Origin: Trichocoleus desertorum NBK24
GTDB lineage: Bacteria; Cyanobacteriota; Cyanobacteriia; FACHB-46
NCBI RefSeq assembly: GCF_030409055.1
Contig: NZ_CP116619.1
Span: forward strand, 3,325,628-3,389,627
DNA: 64,000 nt
Direction of reading: 5' to 3'
The first letter of the stretch is position 1, and each line of letters begins with the position of its first letter. Position numbers and translations under genes: made by a program. This document shows positions 43,493 through 53,605 of the stretch, in pieces. The notes beneath the pieces were generated by a model. It saw only the letters and a program-made list of their open reading frames with translations. It was not told where the DNA came from and searched no databases.

Positions 43493-44542
43493 CTAAGCTC
43501 GTCTCCGTCCACCCGGTCGCCGCGATCGCGTTGACAAGTCAAATTCTAGCGCTGCTCCAATGCCAAACAGCACACCGCTAAATATCCAAAAGACTTCTGG
43601 CAAGCTGCCCGTTTGGTAATCTGGGATATTTTTCTGTGCATACTGGAACCAAATATCAGCGATGTAGAGCGAAAAAGCGGCGGCTGCAATCATCCGCCAA
43701 GACTGCGAAAATCGCCCACCCCAAAAAGCTAACAGCAAAACGGTGGCAATAATCAGCAAAGCCAGATCACTGACGACATAGAACCAAGCCAAAATAGGTT
43801 CTAGAGGGGCCAGGGTTTGCTCTAGACTCGTTGCCCAAGCGGGGGGAGCTTTTTGCTCAGTAGCCGCTGGCGTTGTCGTTGAGGGAGTCGCAAGTGGGCT
43901 TGACGCTGGGGCTACTGGTTTAGCAGGTTTAACGGGTGGGGCTTTCACCGCTCTGGGTTGTGTAGTCGTTCGGGGGGATGGCGCGGTTTGAGCGATCGCA
44001 GGCGGCATCAGAAGCGACTGAGCATCCTGAAGTGGGGCGGCAACTAGCCAAGCCAATAGCCCACCAATAATTGCGATCGCCCCGACAACTACCCACTGCC
44101 AATTCTCTAAGTTCAAGCGTCTGGAGAGCACCGCTAGCAGCATGCCCCAACCCAGAAAGAGGTAAGTTGCTACGAAAAACAAGTCACCCGGTGATACCGC
44201 AGGCTCTTGGTTCAAGCCCAATTCCCAATAGCCCAACACCAAGTTGCCTAGGAAATAAGACAGCATCCCTAACCCAATCCCCAACCAAACATTGCGACCA
44301 CTGACAATTTGTGGACTTCGCCAATTTCTTAAGCACAGCACAGCGGCTCCGATATAGGCGACTTGCTCAAAAATATAAGTCCCAATAACATACCAAGCAG
44401 GCCGAGGTTCTCCGGGTGCCGAAACACTGAATAGTAAGAAGAAGAGAAGGGCTAACACAGCCCAGCTGGTTGCACCAAGAACAATCGTTTGTACTGACAG
44501 AACAGATTTAGGACTAACTGACTTATTTGAAGGGCTGCTCAT
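43493..44542 (-). CDS. Polytopic membrane protein of unknown function
   Basis: A 349-residue membrane protein with about eight hydrophobic segments: four or five in residues 15-170 and three in residues 250-345. Between them lies a Pro/Ala/Thr-rich, disordered loop (residues about 185-240). The N-terminus is polar (SPSNKSVSPK), and the C-terminus ends STRSRRPGGRRRA, basic and probably cytoplasmic. No family recognised. It stands between the HTH gene and a soluble unknown gene, all in the same direction, but gaps of 275 and 121 bp make an operon uncertain. Confidence 0.75.
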   Translation of the reverse strand: MSSPSNKSVSPKSVLSVQTIVLGATSWAVLALLFFLLFSVSAPGEPRPAWYVIGTYIFEQVAYIGAAVLCLRNWRSPQIVSGRNVWLGIGLGMLSYFLGNLVLGYWELGLNQEPAVSPGDLFFVATYLFLGWGMLLAVLSRRLNLENWQWVVVGAIAIIGGLLAWLVAAPLQDAQSLLMPPAIAQTAPSPRTTTQPRAVKAPPVKPAKPVAPASSPLATPSTTTPAATEQKAPPAWATSLEQTLAPLEPILAWFYVVSDLALLIIATVLLLAFWGGRFSQSWRMIAAAAFSLYIADIWFQYAQKNIPDYQTGSLPEVFWIFSGVLFGIGAALEFDLSTRSRRPGGRRRA

Positions 44543-44663
44543 GGAAGGTCAAAACCGGGTAACTGGCAATCAGACAGATAGAACAAAGGCAGCGAGACTA
44601 AGATTTTATGCAAGCGTCGCATATCCCCATCGGTTATGGGCTTGTTATCAAACATTCTTAAGG

Positions 44664-45329
44664 CTACCGCCACAATTTTCCGACTGGAGACTGCTCTAGC
44701 CATTGGAGAAATTGGTTGCGGTCTCCGCTGGGCATATCTTGAAGCGCATCTAGGGCACGCTCTGTAAAATTGGCATTACCAAAGTATGCCTTGCCGATAC
44801 GATGAAGTTCCTGCATCAGCGTGTTGAGGTGATGCTCTTGCCAAGGCGGAAGTTGCAGGGCCGTCACAGGGTCCATTGTCAGCAAATAATTAATTGCTTC
44901 TGGAGACTCCGCTTGGGGAAACCGCCACTGCCGTAACACTTCTGCCAGATCTTTCTGAAATAGACCTGCCTGCCGACTGCCCAGCAAGTCTTCAACATCA
45001 ATATACAGAGCCTGCAAAATCAACAGGCCTGCCTGGGTAAAGAAAGCAGCAGTTGCATCCCCTGCCCCAGCCCCCTCATTGGCTAGCTGATCTATCCGAA
45101 CTTTGCCCCAGACACTGTAGCGTTCTGGTTCTTCTAAGAGCACACAAGCTTTCCCACGGTTATCAGTCAGATCTCGCCAAAAGGCTTTTGCCTCTTCTTC
45201 TTGAGTCGCGTTAAAAACACTGATCAAGCGAAAGGTCTGCCCCTGATAGTGGAGAATCAGAATCTGTTGATCCCGTTTGGGATGCTGAATGCTGGAGATG
45301 TCAACATCCTGCCTTTTTAGAATAAACAT
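44664..45329 (-). CDS. Conserved cyanobacterial protein, 221 residues
   Basis: A soluble, helical protein that I recognise only loosely as a conserved cyanobacterial family (reminiscent of the Npun_F0813 group; not certain). The N-terminal 70 residues have alternating strands (ILILHYQGQTFRLISVF). A central GAGAGDATAAFFTQAGLLILQALYIDVEDLLG segment, described here in part, is hydrophobic but short for a membrane helix. The C-terminal half is helical and ends LEQSPVGKLWR. No catalytic motif seen. Function unknown. Confidence 0.75.
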   Translation of the reverse strand: MFILKRQDVDISSIQHPKRDQQILILHYQGQTFRLISVFNATQEEEAKAFWRDLTDNRGKACVLLEEPERYSVWGKVRIDQLANEGAGAGDATAAFFTQAGLLILQALYIDVEDLLGSRQAGLFQKDLAEVLRQWRFPQAESPEAINYLLTMDPVTALQLPPWQEHHLNTLMQELHRIGKAYFGNANFTERALDALQDMPSGDRNQFLQWLEQSPVGKLWR

Positions 45330-45792
45330 GACACTGCCAATTGACTCCTATCCGGGTCGAGGATGCTGCGCGTGCAATAATCGAGCAACTTTTTTGATAT
45401 ACAGCATACTAGTGCAGAAATGATGGCTTAGAGACAATGCATTTCTGGGTGACGACATCGTACTATGCAAAGGTCACAGGTGGCGATCGTGCTGCTTAAC
45501 ACACTATCTCAGTCAACGCTTCATTATCTGGTTTTTAGCGTACATTTACTATCTAATCGGCTCCAGGGGTTGCCCAGTTGAGCGATCGCGCGGCTCGACT
45601 ATAGCTTTCCCCAAAACCGATGAAATTTACTTAGGTTTAGTGGGTCGAAATCGATCTTGGTTCTAACCCATTAAATCTGGGCTTTACGAGAGCTACGACA
45701 GCTCAAGAGCAGCACCTTCTGATACTATTAGCTTAGGGCTGTGAGTAACTTACAGTCTTGCGTTGTGTTGAATACCAACTCAGCGGCTACTC
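45330..45792. other. Gene-free gap of 463 bp before tRNA-Arg
   Basis: No plausible gene. TTTAGTGGGT (45636-45645) can pair with ACCCATTAAA (45666-45675) with one G-U pair, a moderate hairpin of unknown role. The tRNA-Arg promoter should be in the last 100 bp. Confidence 0.5.
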
Positions 45793-45865
45793 GCTCCAGT
45801 AGCTCAGTGGATAGAGCATCTGCCTTCTAAGCAGACGGCCGTAGGTTCGAGTCCTACCTGGGGCG
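45793..45865 (+). tRNA. tRNA-Arg (anticodon TCT)
   Basis: Complete cloverleaf of 73 bases. Acceptor GCTCCAG pairs with CTGGGGC (one G-T); the anticodon stem TCTGC/GCAGA encloses loop CTTCTAA, giving anticodon TCT; the T arm reads GGTTCGAGTCC. It faces tRNA-Thr and tRNA-Tyr, which lie on the other strand, with a bidirectional terminator between. CCA is not encoded. Confidence 0.95.
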
Positions 45866-45946
45866 CTTTTTGAATTTCGCTGGTTTGAGGGCTGTTATAG
45901 ATTGACCCCGCAGGCGAGATGCCTAAACTACGACCTGCTGACAAAC

Positions 45947-45982
45947 AAAAACCGACAGAGAAAATTAATTCTGTCGGTTTTT
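45947..45982. terminator. Bidirectional terminator between converging tRNA genes
   Basis: AAAAACCGACAGA pairs perfectly with TCTGTCGGTTTTT over 13 bp and a 10-base loop, with T runs on either strand. It can end both the tRNA-Arg transcript and the tRNA-Tyr/tRNA-Thr transcript. Confidence 0.92.
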
Positions 45983-46000
45983 GCTAATATTTTATTAAAG

Positions 46001-46072
46001 AGCCCGTGACGAGGATTGAACTCGTGACCTCACCCTTACCAAGGGTGTGCTCTACCACTGAGCCACACGGGC
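46001..46072 (-). tRNA. tRNA-Thr (anticodon GGT)
   Basis: Cloverleaf of 72 bases. The acceptor GCCCGTG pairs with CACGGGC, and the anticodon stem CACCC/GGGTG holds loop TTGGTAA with anticodon GGT. The T arm reads GAGTTCAATCC. It follows tRNA-Tyr by 45 bp in the same direction. Confidence 0.95.
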
Positions 46073-46080
46073 ATAGTTTG

Positions 46081-46110
46081 AACGCATAAAACAAAAATGC
46101 TTTATGCGTT
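46081..46110. other. Perfect inverted repeat in the tRNA-Tyr/tRNA-Thr spacer
   Basis: AACGCATAAA and TTTATGCGTT form a 10-bp stem with a 10-base loop, filling most of the spacer between two co-oriented tRNA genes. It may guide processing of the joint precursor. Confidence 0.6.
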
Positions 46111-46117
46111 CCGTGGA

Positions 46118-46199
46118 TGGGCCGGGCTGGATTTGAACCAGCGTAGGCGTAGCCAGCGGATTTACAGTCCGCCCCCATTAACCACTCGGGCACCGACCC
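46118..46199 (-). tRNA. tRNA-Tyr (anticodon GTA)
   Basis: Class II tRNA of 82 bases with a long variable arm (GGCTACGCC-like). Acceptor GGGTCGG pairs with CCGGCCC (one T-G), the anticodon stem GCGGA/TCCGC holds CTGTAAA with anticodon GTA, and the T arm reads GGTTCAAATCC. Probably co-transcribed with tRNA-Thr. Confidence 0.95.
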
Positions 46200-46294
46200 G
46201 CTCACCCACGGAAAACTATATTAGCATAACGAATTGGAAAATCAAGAGCTTTTTGAAAAAATCTTGTAGTTGCCGCCGAAGGGTAATTACAGGC

Positions 46295-47455
<1,161 letters not shown>

Positions 47456-47597
47456 TTAATGAAGGATTTAAAGCAAGGGAGAGGCTATTTAGTTGATGAT
47501 AACCTCCCCCTTTCTCTTCACTCTATTAAAAGTGCTAGGTGGCAATTTGCGATCGCCTATGATCTCTCATGAGTTGGTTCAATCCTCCTTGACTAGG

Positions 47598-49409
47598 CTA
47601 AATTAGCTCTCCAGTTTCTTGTAGAGAGTGCAAGCGGCGGTAAATTCCTGCTTGGCGCAAGAGTTCAGCATGGTTGCCCATTTCCACAATCTGACCTTGA
47701 TCGAGCACCACAATCTGATCGGCTTCTCGCACGGTGCTTAAGCGGTGGGCAATGATGATCGTGGTGCGGGTGCCCAAAATCGATCGCATGGCTAGTTGAA
47801 TGGCACGTTCCGATTCGTAATCGAGGCTGGAGGTGGCTTCGTCAAAAATCAAGACATCTGGTTCTGCTAAAAGGGCGCGGGCAATGCCTACTCGCTGTCG
47901 TTGCCCTCCCGATAGCCGCATTCCTCGCTCTCCGACAATGGTTTTGTAGCCTTGCGGTAAGTGGTGAATAAATTCCTCGCACTGAGCAATGCGACAAGCT
48001 TCTTGTACCTGCTCAAAACTTGCTTGGGGGTTGCCGTAAAGCAGGTTATCTAGCAAGGTGCCATTAAAAATATCGACTTCTTGGTGCACGATCGCCAGCC
48101 GTTTCCGATATTGAGTCACATCTAGGGTGGTAATGTCTTCTCCATCCATCAACACATGGCCTTGAGTCGGCTCGAAGTAGCGAAACAGCAGCTTGACTAA
48201 GGTTGATTTCCCCGAACCAGAACGCCCAACTAGAGCTACGGTTTGGTAGGGTTTAATCAACAAGTTAATGTTTTGTAGAACGGGGCGATCGCGGTCATAG
48301 CCAAAGGCCAGCTGTGAAAACTCCACCTTGCCTGTAAAAGAGTAAGCAGCGTGCTCCCCAGAAGTCGTCAAACTGCCCGCATCGGCCCCGGTTGGCAACT
48401 GCACAAACTCATGGAAGCGCAGCATAGAGGCATAACGGCGGGCAAAAGTCTCTGCAAGGTTGCTAATCGGCTCTAACTCCGAGTAAGCCATGCTAGAAAT
48501 CGTCAGTGTGGTGACAAAATGACCCAGAGAAATCTTGCCGCTGACGGTGGCCACAAGCGTAAAAGCCAGGATGAAGAACACGCAGCTTTGCACGACTAAG
48601 CGCTGCCAGGTTCCTAAGTGAATATAGCCTCGATGAATGCGGTAATCTACCACCTTTAGCTCCCGGTCTAAGCGTTGCGATTGCCGCTTAAGTTCGGTTG
48701 CTTCTGTGGCGAATGCCTTCACCGTTTTGATGTTGGTGATGATTTCCGAGGTTCGGCTCTCAGTATTCTCTTGATAGCGATCGAGAATGGCTTCGCGCTG
48801 AATCAAGCGCTTCAAGTGAGCAAAGGTGAAGCTGAGAATAAAGATGAAGGAAATTAAGAAGGCGATCGCGATCCGCCACTCAATCAGCCAAATCATCACG
48901 AAAATGCCCAGCACACGAAAGAGCTTGGGAATCAGTTGGCCTGCAATTTCGGGGTAGCTCCAAGTATGGTTCGCCAACCCTCTCGCCACCCGACCTGCAA
49001 TTCGACCTGGGTTGTTTTCGTCATAAAACTCCAATGGCAGTGTCAGAATTTTTCGCAGCACCTGCTTGGAGTGGTCGCGACGGCTACGGAGGGCAATGTC
49101 CCAATGAAACCAAGATGCAGCCCAGGGCTGAATCGGGGCTCTAAGCACTGTGACCGCAAAGATGATACCCAATAGCACGCTCAGCGCTAAGAATTGGTTG
49201 TTGGGAAAAGGCCCCAAACCCGCTATCACTGCGACAAGATCCTGCATGAAGTTGTCCAGTGGTTGCTTTGAGAGCACATTCAAAATTTGGCCGATCGCAT
49301 AAGGTACTGCGAGGTCAATAATTTCAAAGGTGCTGGAAGCGGCAATACTGAAGGCGGACAGCGGCCAATAGTGACGGTAATAGCCCAGGACATCCTGAAA
49401 GGTGGCCAT
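47598..49409 (-). CDS. ABC exporter, fused membrane and ATPase half-transporter
   Basis: A 603-residue type I exporter subunit. Six transmembrane helices (residues about 15-310) are followed by an ATPase domain with Walker A GRSGSGKS (395-402), signature LSGGQ (499-503), Walker B VLIFDE (519-524) and an H-loop in IIAHRLS. Such half-transporters function as dimers, for lipids, peptides or drugs. The substrate is unknown; no partner gene lies beside it, so a homodimer is likely. Length and motifs are all standard and it should be active. Confidence 0.93.
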   Translation of the reverse strand: MATFQDVLGYYRHYWPLSAFSIAASSTFEIIDLAVPYAIGQILNVLSKQPLDNFMQDLVAVIAGLGPFPNNQFLALSVLLGIIFAVTVLRAPIQPWAASWFHWDIALRSRRDHSKQVLRKILTLPLEFYDENNPGRIAGRVARGLANHTWSYPEIAGQLIPKLFRVLGIFVMIWLIEWRIAIAFLISFIFILSFTFAHLKRLIQREAILDRYQENTESRTSEIITNIKTVKAFATEATELKRQSQRLDRELKVVDYRIHRGYIHLGTWQRLVVQSCVFFILAFTLVATVSGKISLGHFVTTLTISSMAYSELEPISNLAETFARRYASMLRFHEFVQLPTGADAGSLTTSGEHAAYSFTGKVEFSQLAFGYDRDRPVLQNINLLIKPYQTVALVGRSGSGKSTLVKLLFRYFEPTQGHVLMDGEDITTLDVTQYRKRLAIVHQEVDIFNGTLLDNLLYGNPQASFEQVQEACRIAQCEEFIHHLPQGYKTIVGERGMRLSGGQRQRVGIARALLAEPDVLIFDEATSSLDYESERAIQLAMRSILGTRTTIIIAHRLSTVREADQIVVLDQGQIVEMGNHAELLRQAGIYRRLHSLQETGELI

Positions 49410-49807
49410 GACTTTTCCTAGAAAAACAGCAAAATAACTGGTTCAGGGCTCAATTTCACTAATGGCCCCGAAAAATTCGCTCAAGTTACCTGAGCAAATG
49501 ACTAATTAGTCCGAACGCTTGAAACAGCCTAAGTATTCAAAAACTCTGGAGCTAGTAACTGGGGGCTAATAAACAGAGCGACGAGCAGACGATCAAAATG
49601 AATTTACAGATTGTAGCACGATATGTAGTATGCCGTAATTCCTAAATATTGACCTTACACACTCAAACAAAAACTTTCAGAACTTAACGCCTAGAAGCCT
49701 GCATTGCTGAGTCCAAGCGATCGCAAATCGATCTTATCCAGGTAGACGTTGAGGCAGCTCAAGATTTTCTGGTTTATGCTGGGTCTGGTTAGGCTTGGCT
49801 CACCTAC
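49410..49807. other. Gene-free divergent gap of 398 bp
   Basis: Between the exporter and the SGNH hydrolase genes. It holds ACTAATTAGT (near 49501), a perfect 10-bp palindrome, and a small hairpin GCTCA/TGAGC just before. The right end carries a 13-bp tandem duplication. No gene found. Confidence 0.5.
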
Positions 49808-49819
49808 TTGGCTCACCTA
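49794..49819. repeat. 13-bp tandem duplication over a start codon
   Basis: CTTGGCTCACCTA occurs twice in direct succession; the second copy contains the TTG at 49808 that opens the SGNH hydrolase frame. Confidence 0.95.
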
Positions 49820-50851
49820 CAATCATTCGTGTTGCAAATAGAACTTTCCACCGTGAACATTGCAGGACTGCTTTTGGCAGGGCTCGTGGGGCTGCCAATT
49901 CTATTGGAACTTGGCTTGCGCTTCCTTTTTGGCTTTGGCAACCCTTTGATTTATGTCGCTGACTCAGATATTGGTTATCTGCTGGCACCGAACCAAAAAA
50001 CTCGTCGCTTTGGCAATCGCATCGCGATTAACCAATATTCCATGCGGAGTCCGGCGATCGCTCCTACGCCTGCGCCCGCCACGTTGCGGATCTTGCTACT
50101 GGGGGATTCGGTGGCGAATGGGGGTTGGTGGACTGACCAAACTGGCATTATCTCTGAAATGTTGCAGCAGCAATTACAGCCAGACTTGCAGGGCACCCGT
50201 TGGCAGCAGGTAGAAGTGTTGAATGCTTCAGCTAACTCTTGGGGACCACGCAATGAATTGGCCTATTTGCAGCGTTTTGGCAGTTTTGAGTCCCAAGTCG
50301 TGGTTTTGTTGCTGAACACGGATGATCTGTTTGCCACGGCTCCTAGTTCACTGCAAGTGGGCAATGATATTAATTATCCAGATCGCAAACCGCCTTTAGC
50401 CTTGGCAGAAGTCTTGGGGCGCTACCTGTTTCCACCTGCTCCCAATCCAGATTTCAAAGCCAAGTTCAAAGCTGTGCAAGCCGAATCTGGCGATCGCGTG
50501 GGCTTTAACTTAGCGGCCCTCCAGCAGATTCATAGCTTCGTTCAAAGTCAGGGTGGACAACTGTTACTGGCGATGACACCTTTATTACGAGAAACCAGTG
50601 CCAAAGATGGCCCTCGTGATTATGAGCAAAAGGCTCGGCAACGGCTAGTAGACCTCACCGAGCGCGAACAGATTATCTACATTGATTTTCTCCCCAGTTT
50701 TAATGCGGTGGCTGAGCCAGAAACCCTCTATCGGGATCACATCCATCTCAGCCCTCCTGGCAATCAACTGGTGAGTGAAACCATTCAGCGATCGCTCCAA
50801 ACCAACTTCCTGGGGCGATCGACATCACAAACTTCCAGCCACCCAGAATAG
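49808..50851 (+). CDS. SGNH/GDSL-family hydrolase with an N-terminal membrane anchor
   Basis: Up to 347 residues. One transmembrane segment (residues about 17-42) is followed by an SGNH hydrolase domain: block I is LLLGDSVANGG with Ser101 as nucleophile, an Asn appears in ASANSWGPRNE, and the catalytic Asp310/His313 are in DHIHLSPPGN. This is an esterase or acyltransferase-type fold; its place at the membrane suggests a cell-envelope glycan or lipid substrate, which is an inference. TTG at 49808 is the first start; a GTG at 49832 is another candidate and would keep the anchor. Confidence 0.85.
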   Translation: MAHLQSFVLQIELSTVNIAGLLLAGLVGLPILLELGLRFLFGFGNPLIYVADSDIGYLLAPNQKTRRFGNRIAINQYSMRSPAIAPTPAPATLRILLLGDSVANGGWWTDQTGIISEMLQQQLQPDLQGTRWQQVEVLNASANSWGPRNELAYLQRFGSFESQVVVLLLNTDDLFATAPSSLQVGNDINYPDRKPPLALAEVLGRYLFPPAPNPDFKAKFKAVQAESGDRVGFNLAALQQIHSFVQSQGGQLLLAMTPLLRETSAKDGPRDYEQKARQRLVDLTEREQIIYIDFLPSFNAVAEPETLYRDHIHLSPPGNQLVSETIQRSLQTNFLGRSTSQTSSHPE

Positions 50852-50867
50852 CTAAAACCCGTTGCAA

Positions 50868-51935
50868 CTAGATAGCGACAGCGGAAGAACTCACACAATT
50901 TAGTTCTAGTTCTTTTGACTGCCACACTTGCCCATCTAAGGCCATTTGTTCAATCAAGCTAGCTAATCGCAGGGCTTTTAGCGCTTGCTCTCCACCCACA
51001 GAAGGCTGGTTGCCACCCCGCACACAAGCCACAAAATGCTCTAGCTCAGCGTGCAGCGGCTCAATATTGCTGGTGTAAACCTTCTCAATCAGGCCATCCT
51101 GTCGATACAGCACCTGACCGTAGTCGGTCATGTAGTCGGCGGTAGTTTGGCGATGAATGGAAATATCGTTGCCCAAGAAATCGGCTTCGGTGAGAGAGTT
51201 TTTGCAATGAGCGGCAATGCGACGGATTTTGCGGTGAGTTACCTTGCTGGAGGTAAGAGTTGCCACAATGCCATTGGCAAAGCCCAAAGTTGCAGTCACG
51301 TAATCCAGGTAGCCAGAGTCAGAGGCGCGACTACCACTGGCCGTCAGCTTCACCACTGGAGAACCTGCCAACTCAAGCAGTAAGTCAATGTCATGGATCA
51401 TGAGATCCAACACCACAGACACATCGTTGGCTCGATTTGAGTACGGACTCATGCGGTGTGCTTCTAGGGCCAGCAACTCTTCGGTTTTTAGCACCTTACT
51501 GAGTTCTTGGAAGGCTGGGTTAAAGCGCTCAATATGTCCCACTTGCAAGATGCAATGAGAGTCTGCCGCCGCATTTACTAAAGACTCGGCTTCGGCAATA
51601 CTGGCTGCGATCGGCTTTTCGATCAGCACATGTACGCCTGCCTGTAAACAGGCCATTCCCACGGCATGGTGTAATCGGGTTGGCACTGCCACACAAACTG
51701 CATCCACATGCTGAAGCAAGTCGTGGTAGTCCTCGAAAAATCGGACTCGATATTTACTAGCTGTATCTAAACCACGCTCCACATTGACATCGGACACACC
51801 AATCAGTTCGACATCTTTTAGCAAACTCAAGACGCGGGTGTGATGCTGTCCCATGTTGCCAACCCCAATCACCCCCACGCGAATGGGTTCTGGTTGGTTG
51901 CGTTGCGAACTGACATTCGAATGCGTCGATGACAT
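50868..51935 (-). CDS. Gfo/Idh/MocA-family oxidoreductase
   Basis: About 355 residues from the ATG at 51935. The N-terminal Rossmann domain reads RVGVIGVGNMGQHH, and EKPIAASIAEAE, with the conserved EKP motif, follows at the usual distance. The C-terminal alpha/beta domain contains IHDIDLLLEL with the expected catalytic His/Asp. These are sugar or polyol dehydrogenases; here the substrate is unknown. GGAGTG is found about ten bases ahead of the ATG, whereas a GTG at 51947 also has GGAGG upstream, so the start is open to one of these two. It converges with the SGNH hydrolase gene 16 bp away. Confidence 0.88.
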   Translation of the reverse strand: MSSTHSNVSSQRNQPEPIRVGVIGVGNMGQHHTRVLSLLKDVELIGVSDVNVERGLDTASKYRVRFFEDYHDLLQHVDAVCVAVPTRLHHAVGMACLQAGVHVLIEKPIAASIAEAESLVNAAADSHCILQVGHIERFNPAFQELSKVLKTEELLALEAHRMSPYSNRANDVSVVLDLMIHDIDLLLELAGSPVVKLTASGSRASDSGYLDYVTATLGFANGIVATLTSSKVTHRKIRRIAAHCKNSLTEADFLGNDISIHRQTTADYMTDYGQVLYRQDGLIEKVYTSNIEPLHAELEHFVACVRGGNQPSVGGEQALKALRLASLIEQMALDGQVWQSKELELNCVSSSAVAI

Positions 51936-52167
51936 GTTGTTCTGCACTCCTATACCTCCACCACCACAGGGATCAAGCAGATTGGCTACACTAAGCCGCT
52001 TCAAACCATCCAGATAGTAGCACAGCGGCTCTCTTTATGAAGAATTCCAAAGTTTAATCTAGGTTCCTGAAACTCAAGCAAAGTTTTGTGCAGATTGTGC
52101 TTTTTTATCTGTCCTTGTCTCTGTCGTAGTAGAATCTGGCAGTCTCTGGCTATGTCTAAAGGTACGA

Positions 52168-53556
52168 ATGCATTCTTTTTTCCTGTCACAGTGGCTGTGT
52201 CGAGTGAAACAACGATCGCTCCTCATGGCCTGGGTTATGCTTTGGAGCTGGTTGGCTGGAGTTAGCGCGATCGCCCCTGCCAATATTGCTTCTGCTAACC
52301 CAGTCCCCAAAGCCACTGCCGCTGCCAGGGTAGAGCAACGCCAAAAGCAAGTTCGCTTAGTTCAGCCAGAAAACTACGACCTCAATCGCTATCCTGTAAC
52401 CGATGCCAATGAGCGGCATTGGCGCACAGTGCTTTGGGCTGCTGCTCTCAGGGAACCGCAACTAGTCGAGGTCGCGCAAGCGTTGCAGGGGATTTTGGCC
52501 CTAACTCGTAGCCCTAAACTCTCGCAGCCACAGATGCGGACGGTGGATATGGCGATGCAGGTAGGGACGCAGCTTTATCTGCACTTTCCGACTCGCTATG
52601 GCAGCTTAGAGTCGTCCTTTCGCCAAACGATCGAGCGCAGTTCCGATCCGCAGTGGGTGGCGATGGCTTTGTCTGTCCTAGCGCAAGGAGGCTTGCCTCC
52701 AGCAGAGTTGCAATCACTCGGCGATCGCGTGCGGCAGCGTTTTCCCCGTTGGTCGCAGAATGTGTTTTTGCAAACTACTTTGCGAGACGTAGCAGAGCGC
52801 GTGAATCCTCCTGCCATGCCGCCGTTAAGAGATTTGTTGCAGTGGTCGATCGCGCCCCAACAACCTCATCTCTATGTGCTATGTCCTCGCGATCGCGGCT
52901 TACTCTGTCGCGCAGTTTTGAAAGATGCTTCTGGGCAATTTGTGCGGCAAGATGGGCAACTGTGGTCGGTGCCTCTGTTGTCGCGATCGCTCCATGATTT
53001 GGCTTGGAACTTTGAACGAGGGGAAACGCCGCAAGGAATTTACCGGATTGAAGGCGTGGTACCGCAACCAGATTTTGATTTTTTTGGCGCTTATGGTCAG
53101 TTTGCCTTAGTCAAACTATTTGTGCCCTTTGAATCAGGCGTGCGATCGTTTCTCCCTGCTCAAAAAGGTCGATTTGTGGGCAACCTAGCTGCTTATCAAG
53201 CCCTCCTGCCTCCTGCTTGGCGAAATTATGGGCCAATCCAGCAAACTTATTGGGCTGGGAAAGCGGGGCGATCGCTGTTTCGCATTCATGGCAGTGGGGA
53301 GGCAACTAATTTCTTCAGTGGCAAGGAGCGCTACCCAGCCAGCGCCAATTGGAACCCCACCATTGGTTGTCTCTCTGCTTTAGAGCTTTATGACGATACA
53401 GGCCGCTTGCAACAAGCCGATATGCCCAAGATTTTGGATGCCTTAACAAGGGCAGGTGGCAAGAATTTCTCTGGTTATATGATTGTGGTAGAGGTTCCTG
53501 ACGCTACACCAACCTCTATTTCAACTGCCACGATCGAAGCCGCCCTAGTTCCTTAA
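52168..53556 (+). CDS. Secreted protein with a YkuD (L,D-transpeptidase)-like C-terminal motif
   Basis: A 462-residue protein starting with an export signal (MAWVMLWSWLAGVSAIAPAN, given in part, residues about 20-45). The first 260 residues are helical and not recognised. Near the C-terminus, IHGSGEATNFF (His374, Gly375) and TIGCLSALELYD (Cys401) are spaced like the HG and S-x-GC motifs of YkuD L,D-transpeptidases, which cross-link peptidoglycan. Several surrounding residues differ from the family norm, so it may be a divergent enzyme or a binding protein. It is divergent from the oxidoreductase gene. Confidence 0.75.
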   Translation: MHSFFLSQWLCRVKQRSLLMAWVMLWSWLAGVSAIAPANIASANPVPKATAAARVEQRQKQVRLVQPENYDLNRYPVTDANERHWRTVLWAAALREPQLVEVAQALQGILALTRSPKLSQPQMRTVDMAMQVGTQLYLHFPTRYGSLESSFRQTIERSSDPQWVAMALSVLAQGGLPPAELQSLGDRVRQRFPRWSQNVFLQTTLRDVAERVNPPAMPPLRDLLQWSIAPQQPHLYVLCPRDRGLLCRAVLKDASGQFVRQDGQLWSVPLLSRSLHDLAWNFERGETPQGIYRIEGVVPQPDFDFFGAYGQFALVKLFVPFESGVRSFLPAQKGRFVGNLAAYQALLPPAWRNYGPIQQTYWAGKAGRSLFRIHGSGEATNFFSGKERYPASANWNPTIGCLSALELYDDTGRLQQADMPKILDALTRAGGKNFSGYMIVVEVPDATPTSISTATIEAALVP

Positions 53557-53605
53557 ACTCTGTGAATGCTGAATGATGGAAAGTGGCATTCAACGTGAGG
53601 TGTAG

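Noticed and set aside
45984-46205. 73-codon minus-strand frame over the tRNA genes
   Set aside because: It coincides with two complete tRNA genes, which explain the sequence better.
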